A stretch of 21,921 nt of DNA from assembly GCA_900555925.1 (NCBI GenBank), contig USMU01000026.1, forward strand, positions 1 to 21,921, read 5' to 3'. This document shows positions 1-6,534 of the stretch, one piece after another; within the stretch, counting starts at the first letter, position 1, and each line of letters begins with the position of its first letter. The notes under the pieces were generated by a model. It did no database searches, was not told the origin of the DNA, and worked only from the letters and a program-made list of their open reading frames with translations. The stretch comes from an uncultured Clostridium sp. (GTDB lineage Bacteria > Bacillota > Clostridia > Christensenellales > Borkfalkiaceae). A program made the position numbers and the translations under genes.

Positions 1-55
1 GACTGTAAATCTGACGTCTCAGACTTCGGTGGTTCGAATCCACCTCTGTCCACCA
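1..55 (+). tRNA. tRNA-Tyr(GTA), 3' part, cut by the window edge
   Basis: The window opens inside the anticodon arm. The loop at 3-9 reads CTGTAAA, giving anticodon GTA (5-7). A long class II variable arm follows, with stem GTC 16-18 and GAC 22-24, as expected for bacterial tRNA-Tyr. The T arm is GGTGG (28-32), loop TTCGAAT (33-39), CCACC (40-44). The 3' acceptor strand is TCTGTCC (45-51), the discriminator base is A52, and CCA is genome-encoded (53-55). The 5' half lies outside the window, so acceptor pairing cannot be checked. Confidence 0.93.
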
Positions 56-56
56 G

Positions 57-86
57 AAAAAAGACACCCGTGAGGTGTCTTTTTTT
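57..86 (+). terminator. Rho-independent terminator after tRNA-Tyr
   Basis: The stem AAGACACC (61-68) pairs with GGTGTCTT (74-81) around the 5-nt loop CGTGA. A run of T ends at 86 and an A run precedes the stem. It starts two bases after the tRNA CCA end, so it closes the tRNA transcript. Confidence 0.9.
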
Positions 87-204
87 GGTTGTGCAGGTGG
101 TAAGAAACCCGCCGTATTCCCGGTGGTTCGCGCGAGGAGCGAAAAACGGAATTGTCCGAATAAACAGCGCGGTTTTTGAGCGACGACACTTTGGCTTTGC
201 CAAT

Positions 205-219
205 CACCTCTGTCCACCA
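205..219 (+). repeat. Second copy of the tRNA-Tyr 3' end (att-like direct repeat)
   Basis: The 15-nt sequence CACCTCTGTCCACCA at 205-219 is identical to the tRNA end at 41-55. The match continues upstream as AAT-C with one base missing. No other part of a tRNA is recognisable before it: there is no anticodon arm and no matching 5' acceptor strand. A duplicated tRNA 3' end is the usual scar of site-specific integration into a tRNA gene. A partial tandem duplication of tRNA end plus terminator is an alternative. The 87-204 interval holds no gene I can support. Confidence 0.7.
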
Positions 220-251
220 AAAAAAGGATACCTTTACGGGTATCCTTTTTT
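220..251. terminator. Bidirectional terminator
   Basis: AAAGGATACC (223-232) pairs with GGTATCCTTT (239-248) around a 6-nt loop. It is flanked by an A run on the left and a T run on the right, so it can end transcripts from both sides: plus-strand reading past the tRNA region, and the minus-strand histidine kinase operon, which stops at 312. Confidence 0.85.
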
Positions 252-283
252 GCTTTATTTGTCGGTATTTCTGTTTGTAAAAG

Positions 284-313
284 TTCGGAACCGTTTTGGC
301 TCCGAATTTTTTT
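284..313 (+). terminator. Hairpin with T run at the kinase 3' end
   Basis: TTCGGA (284-289) pairs with TCCGAA (301-306), extended by CC/GG after one mismatch, and is followed on the plus strand by seven T (307-313). It overlaps the stop codon of the minus-strand kinase. Read on the minus strand the hairpin is followed only by CTTTTAC, so in that direction it is weak and the 220-251 hairpin probably does the work. Confidence 0.5.
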
Positions 314-2348
314 ATTCTATCGTCGGCAGGGAAATGATAAATGTCAAGCCCTGTTCGTTTTGTTCATAAGAAAGTTCGCCGTTCATTGCCTCGATTGTTT
401 TTTTGCAGAGATATAGACCGAGTCCGACGTTATCCTCCGAAGCATTTTCGGAGTAGTAGGGACGGAATATATCCTTTTGCGTATCCAATCCCTTTCCGTT
501 GTCGGAAACTTTTATAAAACATAGATTTCGTTTCTTGTAAGCGGAAACGGAAATTTCGGTACAATTCGCGTGCTCGACCGCATTCAAAATAAGATTGTTG
601 ATGACGGATAACAAATTGTTTCGTTTTCCGAAAATATCGATTTTGCAGGAGGAGAGAGAAAGTCGGATTCCGTTTGCGGAGCAATCGGGTTCGAGATCGC
701 CGTAAGACTGTTCGAGCACTCGTCCGACTTCAAAGGGCGCGGATTGTTCTACGATAAAGTTGTTTTTGGAATACATGGAAAGTTCGGTAAAATTCCTTCT
801 AAGCTCGTCTGTTTTTTGAGAAATAATATCCAGCGTCTTTAATAGTTCTTTGTCGGTTTCTCTCTGTTTCAGGGTATTGACAAAGCGCTCTATGCTCAAA
901 ACGGGCTTTTTCATATCGTGAGAGACAAACTGCAATAAGCTGTTGCGTTCGTCGATAATTTCTCTTAAATCTTGTGTCTGGCGCGAAACTTCTGCCTGTA
1001 AATTTTCTGTAAGATAGATATTTCTTCTTTCGACGCGGACAAACACCTGAAAACCGACGGCTATAGTCGTTGCGAGAACGAGTGTACAAATCCAGTACAC
1101 AGGATTTGCCATACCGAACACGAATGTGTTCGGTATGGCGGAAACAAAACCTAAAAAGCCTGCCAATAAAGGATTGAGTAAAAGCGCCATGTGAGTTTTC
1201 CCGAAAACGGCTGAGAGAAAGACAAATATGAGAATGATTGCCGATAAAATAAGATTGATAACGACATATATTTTCGGAACGATCAAAGCGACCGAGGAGG
1301 GGAGAAACGGAATGGCGGCCGCGCAGATACATTCAAGCGCCGCGATTGAGACTAACACAATCTTTAAGGGAAATTTTTTACTTTTTATGCGCATTGAAAA
1401 AAGGGCCGAAAAAGGAATAAACGCATAAGAAAGATTTTGTATACTTTTCCAAAAATAGGGGTAAAGAGATAAATTTGAAAGAGCCAAAGGCGTAGATACG
1501 ACCCCGAAAACACCTAGGAGAACGAAAATCTGAGGAAGGAAAGGCCTGTTTCTTTTAAGGAGACAGACGAAAATAAAGGAAGCAAGTACCAGAGCGGAAA
1601 TGACGGATAAGGTACTTAAAAAGTTTTTATCGCGGGAGACGGCGTTTCTTACGGCGGAATCTGAACCGATTATGGGAGTTTGGCTTAGACCAGCGATTCT
1701 GTTTCCGTGCGTTTCATAATGTATAGTGACGACGGTGGCCGCGTCGAGACGATCGGGGCTGATAGTATGTCTGCGAGGATAAAAGGATAAATCGATAAAA
1801 AGAGGTCGTGTACCGTCGGAATGTGTTTCGGTTTTTAACTGATATTCGCTGTATTCGATAAAGTTATAGTCCGAAATTTCTCCCGTGCGATCAAATAATA
1901 CCGTATTGACGTATACGGTACTTGCAGACCAAACGGACGGAAGATATAAGGTAAAATGCCAGTTATTGTCTCCTTGTAGAAAAGGTTCGAGCTCGTCCGC
2001 TTTTTCTGTAAAGTTCTCATCCATAGGGTCGAGATTGAGGAAAATGAACGTATAAGTTCCTCGGTTTTCTGCGCGGTCGGAAGCGAAAGAAAATTTTTCT
2101 CCTTGAATTTCTACATCGGGGATAAGATAATCGTTCGGAGTATAATTTGCGGCAGGCAGGGTATTGATTTCTTTTAGATCGGAAATGCATACAGTCGTGA
2201 CGGGATTGCCGTCTTTTCCTTCGAGAATGGTTTCCTGCGCTACATCGGGAGCCCGTTTTACGGCAAGTAGAAGAATTAAGGAGAGTACGATGGAAAAGAG
2301 AAGCGTAATCGTCGGAACGAAAACACGTAAAAATACGTTTTTTTTCAC
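312..2348 (-). CDS. Membrane sensor histidine kinase with large extracellular domain
   Basis: A 678-residue sensor kinase, partner of the response regulator gene that overlaps its start by 4 bp. Visible layout: an N-terminal membrane helix (about 12-30); an outside domain (about 31-242); a block of several membrane helices (about 244-437), reminiscent of 7TMR-DISM-type sensors; a short linker helix (about 440-470); then the kinase core. The H-box is SHDMKKPV with the phosphoacceptor His477. The N-box is around NNLILNAVEH (584-593), G1 is DNGKG (616-620) and G2 is GLGLYL (642-647), so all catalytic boxes are present. No HAMP or PAS domain is recognisable. The signal is unknown. Because the adjacent divergent operon builds surface proteins, an envelope or surface cue is a reasonable inference, not shown. 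Confidence 0.93.
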   Translation of the reverse strand: MKKNVFLRVFVPTITLLFSIVLSLILLLAVKRAPDVAQETILEGKDGNPVTTVCISDLKEINTLPAANYTPNDYLIPDVEIQGEKFSFASDRAENRGTYTFIFLNLDPMDENFTEKADELEPFLQGDNNWHFTLYLPSVWSASTVYVNTVLFDRTGEISDYNFIEYSEYQLKTETHSDGTRPLFIDLSFYPRRHTISPDRLDAATVVTIHYETHGNRIAGLSQTPIIGSDSAVRNAVSRDKNFLSTLSVISALVLASFIFVCLLKRNRPFLPQIFVLLGVFGVVSTPLALSNLSLYPYFWKSIQNLSYAFIPFSALFSMRIKSKKFPLKIVLVSIAALECICAAAIPFLPSSVALIVPKIYVVINLILSAIILIFVFLSAVFGKTHMALLLNPLLAGFLGFVSAIPNTFVFGMANPVYWICTLVLATTIAVGFQVFVRVERRNIYLTENLQAEVSRQTQDLREIIDERNSLLQFVSHDMKKPVLSIERFVNTLKQRETDKELLKTLDIISQKTDELRRNFTELSMYSKNNFIVEQSAPFEVGRVLEQSYGDLEPDCSANGIRLSLSSCKIDIFGKRNNLLSVINNLILNAVEHANCTEISVSAYKKRNLCFIKVSDNGKGLDTQKDIFRPYYSENASEDNVGLGLYLCKKTIEAMNGELSYEQNEQGLTFIISLPTIE

Positions 2349-3034
2349 GGTAAATCTCCTTTTGGCAGAAACGAATAGCCTTTTTTGAATTCGGTGACGA
2401 TGAATTGTGCTTCGGGAGACAATGCTTTTAATTTTTGTCGAAGCGTTGAAAGGTGTCTTTTGATGGTGGTCGTCTGCAAGCTGGGTTCCCCCCAGATTTT
2501 TTCATAAATTTCGTCAGAAGAATAGAAAGTTCCGGGGTGTGTCATCAGGAACCACAGGATATTGAATTCGCTGGACGTGAGAGAAACAGGTTTTCCTGCA
2601 AAAAAGACTTTACGGGAATTGACGTCGGCCGAAAGTCCTGCGATTTCTCTTGTGGCTTCCTTTTTAGGCAGGAGCCTGAGACGTATATGCGCTTCGAGTA
2701 AGCGCATCGAACAAGGCTTGACGACATAATCGGCCGCGCCGGCGTCAAAACCCGCGAGGATATTTTCTTCGCTTGCGAGGTCGGAGAGAATGACGACGGG
2801 AGGTAAGGAGGGAAAGGTCAGCAAATCGAGCCCCGAACCATCGGGAAGAATGACGTCCAATACGAGAATGTCCGGCCGAATTTCAGAAAGTAAACTTTTG
2901 GCCTCGGAAAGCTTTGATGCTCCGAAAACTGTATTTCCATTGCCCCGAAACCAGCTCATCATGGAGGCAAGCAAATTTTTATCGTCTTCGATAAACATAA
3001 TTTTACGATTACTTATACTTACAGCCACGGTCAA
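2345..3034 (-). CDS. OmpR-family response regulator, TTG start
   Basis: A two-component response regulator of about 229 residues. A receiver domain (about 10-120) has the acidic pocket IEDD, the phosphorylation site DILVLD (Asp60 from the TTG start) and the conserved Lys in VVKP. It is followed by a winged-helix DNA-binding domain (about 130-225: SLTSSEFNILWFLM, then TTTIKRHLSTLRQKL and the hairpin FKKGYSF). Start choice: AGGAGG at 3042-3047 sits 7 nt before TTG 3034-3032. The upstream in-frame ATG at 3082 lies ahead of the promoter -10, so it would not be transcribed from that promoter. The gene overlaps the kinase gene by 4 bp, so the two are translationally coupled. It probably regulates its own promoter and the divergent fibre operon. 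Confidence 0.93.
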   Translation of the reverse strand: MTVAVSISNRKIMFIEDDKNLLASMMSWFRGNGNTVFGASKLSEAKSLLSEIRPDILVLDVILPDGSGLDLLTFPSLPPVVILSDLASEENILAGFDAGAADYVVKPCSMRLLEAHIRLRLLPKKEATREIAGLSADVNSRKVFFAGKPVSLTSSEFNILWFLMTHPGTFYSSDEIYEKIWGEPSLQTTTIKRHLSTLRQKLKALSPEAQFIVTEFKKGYSFLPKGDLP

Positions 3035-3070
3035 TAAAAGGCCTCCTCGTCGCGATAGATTACAGTATTT

Positions 3071-3099
3071 AGTATATATCATTATCCGGAAAAAATCAA
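3071..3099 (-). promoter_or_regulatory. Sigma-A-type promoter of the two-component operon
   Basis: On the minus strand, -35 TTGATT (3099-3094) and -10 TATACT (3076-3071) are separated by exactly 17 bp. Transcription would begin near 3064, about 30 nt before the TTG start and just ahead of its AGGAGG. Confidence 0.75.
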
Positions 3100-3111
3100 G
3101 CGGCCTAAAAA

Positions 3112-3129
3112 GGTTACGAATGGTTACGA
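3112..3129. promoter_or_regulatory. Tandem GGTTACGA repeats, candidate response-regulator operator
   Basis: GGTTACGA occurs at 3112-3119 and again at 3122-3129, a 10-bp period that puts both copies on the same face of the helix. OmpR-family regulators usually bind such tandem repeats. The pair lies just upstream of the -35 of the regulator's own promoter. Further along, CGTTAT occurs twice (3143-3148 and 3151-3156). That these are binding sites is inference. Confidence 0.5.
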
Positions 3130-3176
3130 TTTATTTAATCCCCGTTATTTCGTTATGCTGTTTATACTTTTTTGAG

Positions 3177-3182
3177 TATAAT
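3177..3182 (+). promoter_or_regulatory. Possible alternative -10 (TATAAT) for the fibre operon
   Basis: TATAAT at 3177-3182 on the plus strand has no good -35 at 16-18 bp upstream. A weak -35 combined with the repeats at 3112-3156 would suit an activator-dependent promoter and would give a leader of about 300 nt. The rest of 3130-3344 is AT-rich. It contains a short hairpin (AAAGGG 3248-3253 with CCCTTT 3261-3266) and no convincing gene. Confidence 0.3.
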
Positions 3183-3344
3183 AATAAACGGAAAGGCTAA
3201 AATTTCGGTAAAAAGTCTTATAAAATTTTTTCATTAGTGCTTGGATGAAAGGGGAAAAATCCCTTTTCAAAGGAATGGAAAAATATGCAAAATATGAAAA
3301 TATTTATATTTTTCAATTATTTTCAAAAATTCATTCAATTATTC

Positions 3345-3376
3345 TTGAAAAGGCGGGGGGGGGGTAGTGATATGAT
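3345..3376 (+). promoter_or_regulatory. Promoter candidate with G10 tract in the spacer
   Basis: -35 TTGAAA (3345-3350) and -10 TATGAT (3371-3376), the latter preceded by TG-A to give an extended -10. The spacer is 20 bp and contains ten consecutive G (3355-3364). Twenty is too long for a strong sigma-A promoter; loss of three G would give the ideal 17. CTTGAAAAGG occurs at 3344-3353 and again at 3380-3389, and its reverse CCTTTTCAA at 3262-3270. That this is the fibre-operon promoter is inferred from position. Confidence 0.5.
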
Positions 3377-3420
3377 ATACTTGAAAAGGAAAAATTTGGA
3401 AAAACTACTTAAATAAGTCT

Positions 3421-3447
3421 GAAAGACATATCGGAGAGATGTGTTTC
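3421..3447 (+). other. Leader hairpin ahead of the first fibre gene
   Basis: GAAAGACAT (3421-3429) pairs with ATGTGTTTC (3439-3447) with one mismatch and a 9-nt loop. It ends about 24 nt before the strong RBS GAGGAGGG (3471-3478). It could protect the 5' end of the mRNA; there is no T run, so it is not a terminator. Confidence 0.35.
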
Positions 3448-3484
3448 GGAGAAAATAATAAAAATTTTTTGAGGAGGGTTTCAA

Positions 3485-4306
3485 ATGCAAACTACACACA
3501 ATGAGAACAAGCGTAAGAAAGTTTTCCTGATTGCGACGCTTTTGCTCGCTTTGCTTCTTATTTTCGCGTTCGGTACATATTCGCTTTCCAAATATGTATC
3601 GAAGGACTCGGGGGAAGGCAACGCCACGATCGCCAAGTGGGGCTATAAGGTGAAGGTAGACGCTACGGATTTGTTCGGGCAAAAATATGCAAATGCTTCG
3701 GGAGTGGATCCTGCACAGATTACCACGGGAGATAATAATCTCGTCGTCCAAGGTACTAGTGGAGAGGTAATTGCGCCGGGAACGACAGGTTCCATGACGA
3801 TTTCCGTTACGGGCAATGCGGAAGTTCTTGCAAAACTTACGTATGACTTCGGGGAGAGTTCATTACCTTCGTATACGATTACCACTCAAACGACAGGGGA
3901 ACCTGGAACGACACTGACTTATACCTATGCTCCCGTCGAGTTGACTTTGCAACAATATAAGGACAGCGGTTTTAAAACTTCCGATGGTGATGCTGTTACC
4001 GGACTTGACAACATCAAAGGAAAATTGTCGGCGCAAACGTATGCCACCGGTTCTGAGGTGAGCTTATATTATAAAATTACTTGGAAATGGGCATTTACAA
4101 AGGAAGGTGCTGTCAAACCGAATGAAGAGGGCAAAGACACCTATACTTTGACCTATGATGATCTTGACACTATTATCGGTATTTATTCGAGTCAAAATAG
4201 TACAGGGAACGTGGAATATAACGATGTGACATATACGGTAAGTGGGAAGAGTGCTATAAATCTCGATTTGACTATCACTTTGGAACAGCAGCAAACAAAC
4301 CCTTGA
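3485..4306 (+). CDS. SipW-class exported protein, likely major TasA-like fibre subunit
   Basis: A 273-residue exported protein, first gene of the operon, with the strongest RBS (GAGGAGGG, 6 nt before ATG). A positive N-terminus (KRKK) is followed by a hydrophobic helix (about 13-31) and then TYSLSKYVSK, the type of cleavage region handled by SipW-like peptidases. The mature part is beta-rich and Thr/Ser-rich. It has the segment IAPGTTGSMTISVTGNAEV (96-114) and ITWKWAF (198-204), both of the kind seen in TasA/CalY-like exported fibre proteins of Clostridia. It has no cysteine, LPXTG motif or second membrane helix. First place, small size and strong RBS suggest the most abundant subunit; this is inference. 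A 53-bp gap without a terminator separates it from the next gene. Confidence 0.82.
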   Translation: MQTTHNENKRKKVFLIATLLLALLLIFAFGTYSLSKYVSKDSGEGNATIAKWGYKVKVDATDLFGQKYANASGVDPAQITTGDNNLVVQGTSGEVIAPGTTGSMTISVTGNAEVLAKLTYDFGESSLPSYTITTQTTGEPGTTLTYTYAPVELTLQQYKDSGFKTSDGDAVTGLDNIKGKLSAQTYATGSEVSLYYKITWKWAFTKEGAVKPNEEGKDTYTLTYDDLDTIIGIYSSQNSTGNVEYNDVTYTVSGKSAINLDLTITLEQQQTNP

Positions 4307-4359
4307 AGTGACTAATTCTAACTCGATAAAGCCATTTATAGAGGTCGGACGGAGGAAGT

Positions 4360-5172
4360 ATGTCTATTAATCGCATGCTCACGGCGGAGCCGGTCAAAAA
4401 AAGCGTGAATTTAAGAGGGGGCGTCCGCGCCGTATACGACGCGGACGGTCGCCCTTTGTGCTCTGTGGGCAAACGGCGGCTGTACGACCTGAACGGCAAA
4501 CCGATAGCGAAATACCGCAAAAGCGAAACGGACAGTTATGAAGACGTTTCGCTGACGGAGCGGTATTATACGGACGGAAAGCGGCTCTTTCTCGTTTCCG
4601 ACGGCTCTCTATATTTGGACGGAAAGTGGATCGGCGGGGTCGGCCCGAAGCGAAAGAGCAATATCCTGCGCTGGGTAGTCGCGGCGGAGAGCGCCTTGCT
4701 CGTCTTTGTCGTCGTTTTCGCGGTATTCCTGCGTTTTATTTCCGACGACAGTCGGTTTTATCCCACGCTTGTCATCGGGGACGATAACGGAAGCTGGGGC
4801 GCGCAGGAGGAGTTAAATATTTTTGCGGGAAAGAGGCTTTGTCCGGGGACGAGCGGGGATTATACGTTCCAAGTCGATAATCCCGAGGACAGGAAGTTGG
4901 AATATTCTATCGCTTTAGATTTTTCGGACGATAAAGGAAATCCGCTCCTTCTTCCGATCGTCTATACGCTGAAAATGAATAATGCCGAGATAGCGACTTC
5001 GACGGAGGTCGGGATTTTGGCGGAAGAATTGATATTTTCGGCGAATTCGTCTCAGGTATTTACTTTGACTTGGGAATGGCCTTTTGACGGAAACGACGCC
5101 GCAGATACGGAAATCGGTTTCTTGGGCGGAAAGTACGTCTGTACGATTACCGTGACGGCGCAAGCCGTATGA
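4360..5172 (+). CDS. Membrane-anchored TasA-like protein with cytoplasmic YDxxG repeats
   Basis: A 270-residue single-pass protein. Residues 1-100 are cytoplasmic by the positive-inside rule (GPKRKS just before the helix). They carry repeated Tyr-x-x-Gly turns: YDADGRPL (26-33), YDLNGKPI (42-49), YTDGKRLF (70-77) and YLDGKWI (85-91). The membrane helix spans about 103-127. The outside part (128-270) resembles the first gene's product: PGTSGDYTFQVDN, then LTWEWPFDGNDAADTEIG, a motif common in clostridial SipW-class proteins. A cytoplasmic domain this long is unusual for an exported subunit, so it may be a base or assembly protein of the fibre. The RBS GGAGG is 4 nt before the ATG. The stop is 10 nt before the SipW ATG, so they are probably coupled. 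Function of the repeat domain is not recognised. Confidence 0.75.
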   Translation: MSINRMLTAEPVKKSVNLRGGVRAVYDADGRPLCSVGKRRLYDLNGKPIAKYRKSETDSYEDVSLTERYYTDGKRLFLVSDGSLYLDGKWIGGVGPKRKSNILRWVVAAESALLVFVVVFAVFLRFISDDSRFYPTLVIGDDNGSWGAQEELNIFAGKRLCPGTSGDYTFQVDNPEDRKLEYSIALDFSDDKGNPLLLPIVYTLKMNNAEIATSTEVGILAEELIFSANSSQVFTLTWEWPFDGNDAADTEIGFLGGKYVCTITVTAQAV

Positions 5173-5182
5173 CGGAGGCGTG

Positions 5183-5713
5183 ATGAAAGCTCTTTATTCC
5201 GAAAAAAGTTCATGCACGAAACGGGTCGTATCCGTTGTTTTGCGCGCGGTCGGGTGCGTATTGCTGGCTTTTTTGCTGTTTTTTGCAGGCACTTTGGCTT
5301 ACGATAAATTTATCAGAAAATCGCCCGCGCCTTCTTTTTTCGGGTATTCGGTTTTAGTGATTGCAACGGGTTCTATGTCTGGAAGCATCGAAGCGGGGGA
5401 CGTAGTCGTCGTAAAAGATACGGGCGATTATGAAACGGGGGACGTCGTTACATATCTGCCGATCGGCGAGACGGTGACGGTAACGCACCGTATTGTCCGT
5501 ACAGAGGGAAATAGATACTATACCAAAGGGGACGCAAATCTTTCCGAAGATCCCGAACCCGTGTACTTCAAACAAATAGTCGGGGAAGTTGTTCTTACGA
5601 TTCCGAAAGTCGGGATTTTCATAGAATGGTTGAAAACTCCGTCGGGAATTATTTCCGCCGTAGCGTTTATGGCGTTGGTAGTGATTGGAATAGGGCTTTT
5701 GAAAAAAATCTGA
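5183..5713 (+). CDS. sipW: Signal peptidase I, SipW type
   Basis: A 176-residue membrane signal peptidase of the Ser-His (S26B, ER-like) class. The N-terminal helix (about 15-38) precedes the active-site segment IATGSMSGSIEAGD with nucleophile Ser64. The general base is His102 in TVTHRIV, in place of the Lys of normal bacterial signal peptidases. YYTKGDAN (112-119) supplies the conserved Asp117. A second helix lies at the C-terminus (about 155-172). It should cleave the N-terminal segments of the neighbouring exported proteins. Start choice: GGAGG at 5174-5178 gives 4 nt to ATG 5183 but only 1 nt to the in-frame GTG at 5180, so ATG is preferred. In Bacillus subtilis the equivalent gene lies with tasA, which matches the context. 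Confidence 0.92.
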   Translation: MKALYSEKSSCTKRVVSVVLRAVGCVLLAFLLFFAGTLAYDKFIRKSPAPSFFGYSVLVIATGSMSGSIEAGDVVVVKDTGDYETGDVVTYLPIGETVTVTHRIVRTEGNRYYTKGDANLSEDPEPVYFKQIVGEVVLTIPKVGIFIEWLKTPSGIISAVAFMALVVIGIGLLKKI

Positions 5714-5728
5714 CGGGAGGCGAAGGAA

Positions 5729-6520
5729 ATGAAAAAGACGAAATGCGGGTTTCATAAAATTTCCGTACTTTGTTTTGTTGTGTTCTTTGCCGTAGCGGTG
5801 GTTTTTTCTTCCGTTACGTTTTCCCGTTTCTATTCCGAAGTGGCGTCTGAAAACGGCGCACAAGTTGCAACTGCCGTGGCGCATTATGGGCGCGAGCGGC
5901 TTTCGCTCGTCTCCGACGGGGAAGAGACGCCGATTATAATCGAAAATGATTCAAAGCAAATCGAGATCGGGGACATTCAACCGGAAGATGAAATCAAGTT
6001 TTATTTTTCCGTATCGGACACCGACGGAACGCTTCATAACGAAGTATATCTCCGCGTGACGATAGCTTTCACTGTCCGCTTGGAAATGATCGGCGTAGAA
6101 AAACGTAAAAGAACGGGATTCAGTGCGGGGAAAGATTATTCCGGAGAAGATTACTCCTCTTCTTCGACGGAGTGGGGCGCCGATTTGAAATTTCAGCGCG
6201 ACATAGAAACGGGAGGAGTGGACGTGCCTCACGGTTCGTCGCTTGAAGGGACGGATTACAACGGGAATGAGTTATACATAAAAGAAGAAAACGTTTCGGC
6301 TTCCGACGATGCGGAAGCATATACCTCCTATGTGCATACGACGGGATTTTATCTTCCGCCGTATTCGGGGAGCGTTCAGGAAAAAAACTATTGCTTATCT
6401 TTCAGATTACCCGGTCAGGCAGATGTTGTAGATGCCTATGCGGGGGCTCGCCTGTATATTGATTTTGATATAACGGCTGAGCAAATAAACGAGTCGCAGA
6501 CTCAGACAATAAACGAATAA
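5729..6520 (+). CDS. SipW-class exported protein (minor subunit candidate)
   Basis: A 263-residue exported protein, 15 nt after sipW, with RBS GGGAGG 8 nt before its ATG. A hydrophobic helix (about 11-29) is followed by TFSRFYSEV, comparable to TYSLSKYVS in the first subunit. IQPEDEIKFYFSVSDTDG and NEVYLRVTIAF (83-114) resemble the beta-sandwich core of TasA-like proteins, in which polar strands follow a proline-containing turn. A Tyr/Ser-rich loop (137-147) and a C-terminal strand (LYIDFDITAEQ) complete it. It has no anchor and a single cysteine outside the signal region (about 222). It is probably a minor or tip subunit; the exact role is unknown. Confidence 0.7.
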   Translation: MKKTKCGFHKISVLCFVVFFAVAVVFSSVTFSRFYSEVASENGAQVATAVAHYGRERLSLVSDGEETPIIIENDSKQIEIGDIQPEDEIKFYFSVSDTDGTLHNEVYLRVTIAFTVRLEMIGVEKRKRTGFSAGKDYSGEDYSSSSTEWGADLKFQRDIETGGVDVPHGSSLEGTDYNGNELYIKEENVSASDDAEAYTSYVHTTGFYLPPYSGSVQEKNYCLSFRLPGQADVVDAYAGARLYIDFDITAEQINESQTQTINE

Positions 6521-6534
6521 AGGAGGAAAAAGCG

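Noticed and set aside
87..204. Second, degenerate tRNA gene before the repeated CCA end
   Set aside because: No anticodon arm, D arm or pairing 5' acceptor strand could be found; only the terminal 15-17 nt match.
19..207. Minus-strand ORF of 62 codons ending in a WIRTTEV-like sequence
   Set aside because: It is the antisense of the tRNA-Tyr and its terminator; such frames are a well-known artefact next to tRNA genes, and it has no RBS.
70..369. Plus-strand ORF of 99 codons
   Set aside because: It crosses two terminators, the repeated tRNA end and the kinase 3' end, with no RBS or protein-like composition.
3035..3082. Upstream ATG start for the response regulator
   Set aside because: It lies upstream of the -10 of the only good promoter and has no RBS, whereas TTG 3034 has AGGAGG at 7 nt.
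3355..3364. G10 as a sequencing error
   Set aside because: Homopolymer miscounts are possible, so the exact length is uncertain. A long G run in such AT-rich DNA is still real structure and is kept as a finding.
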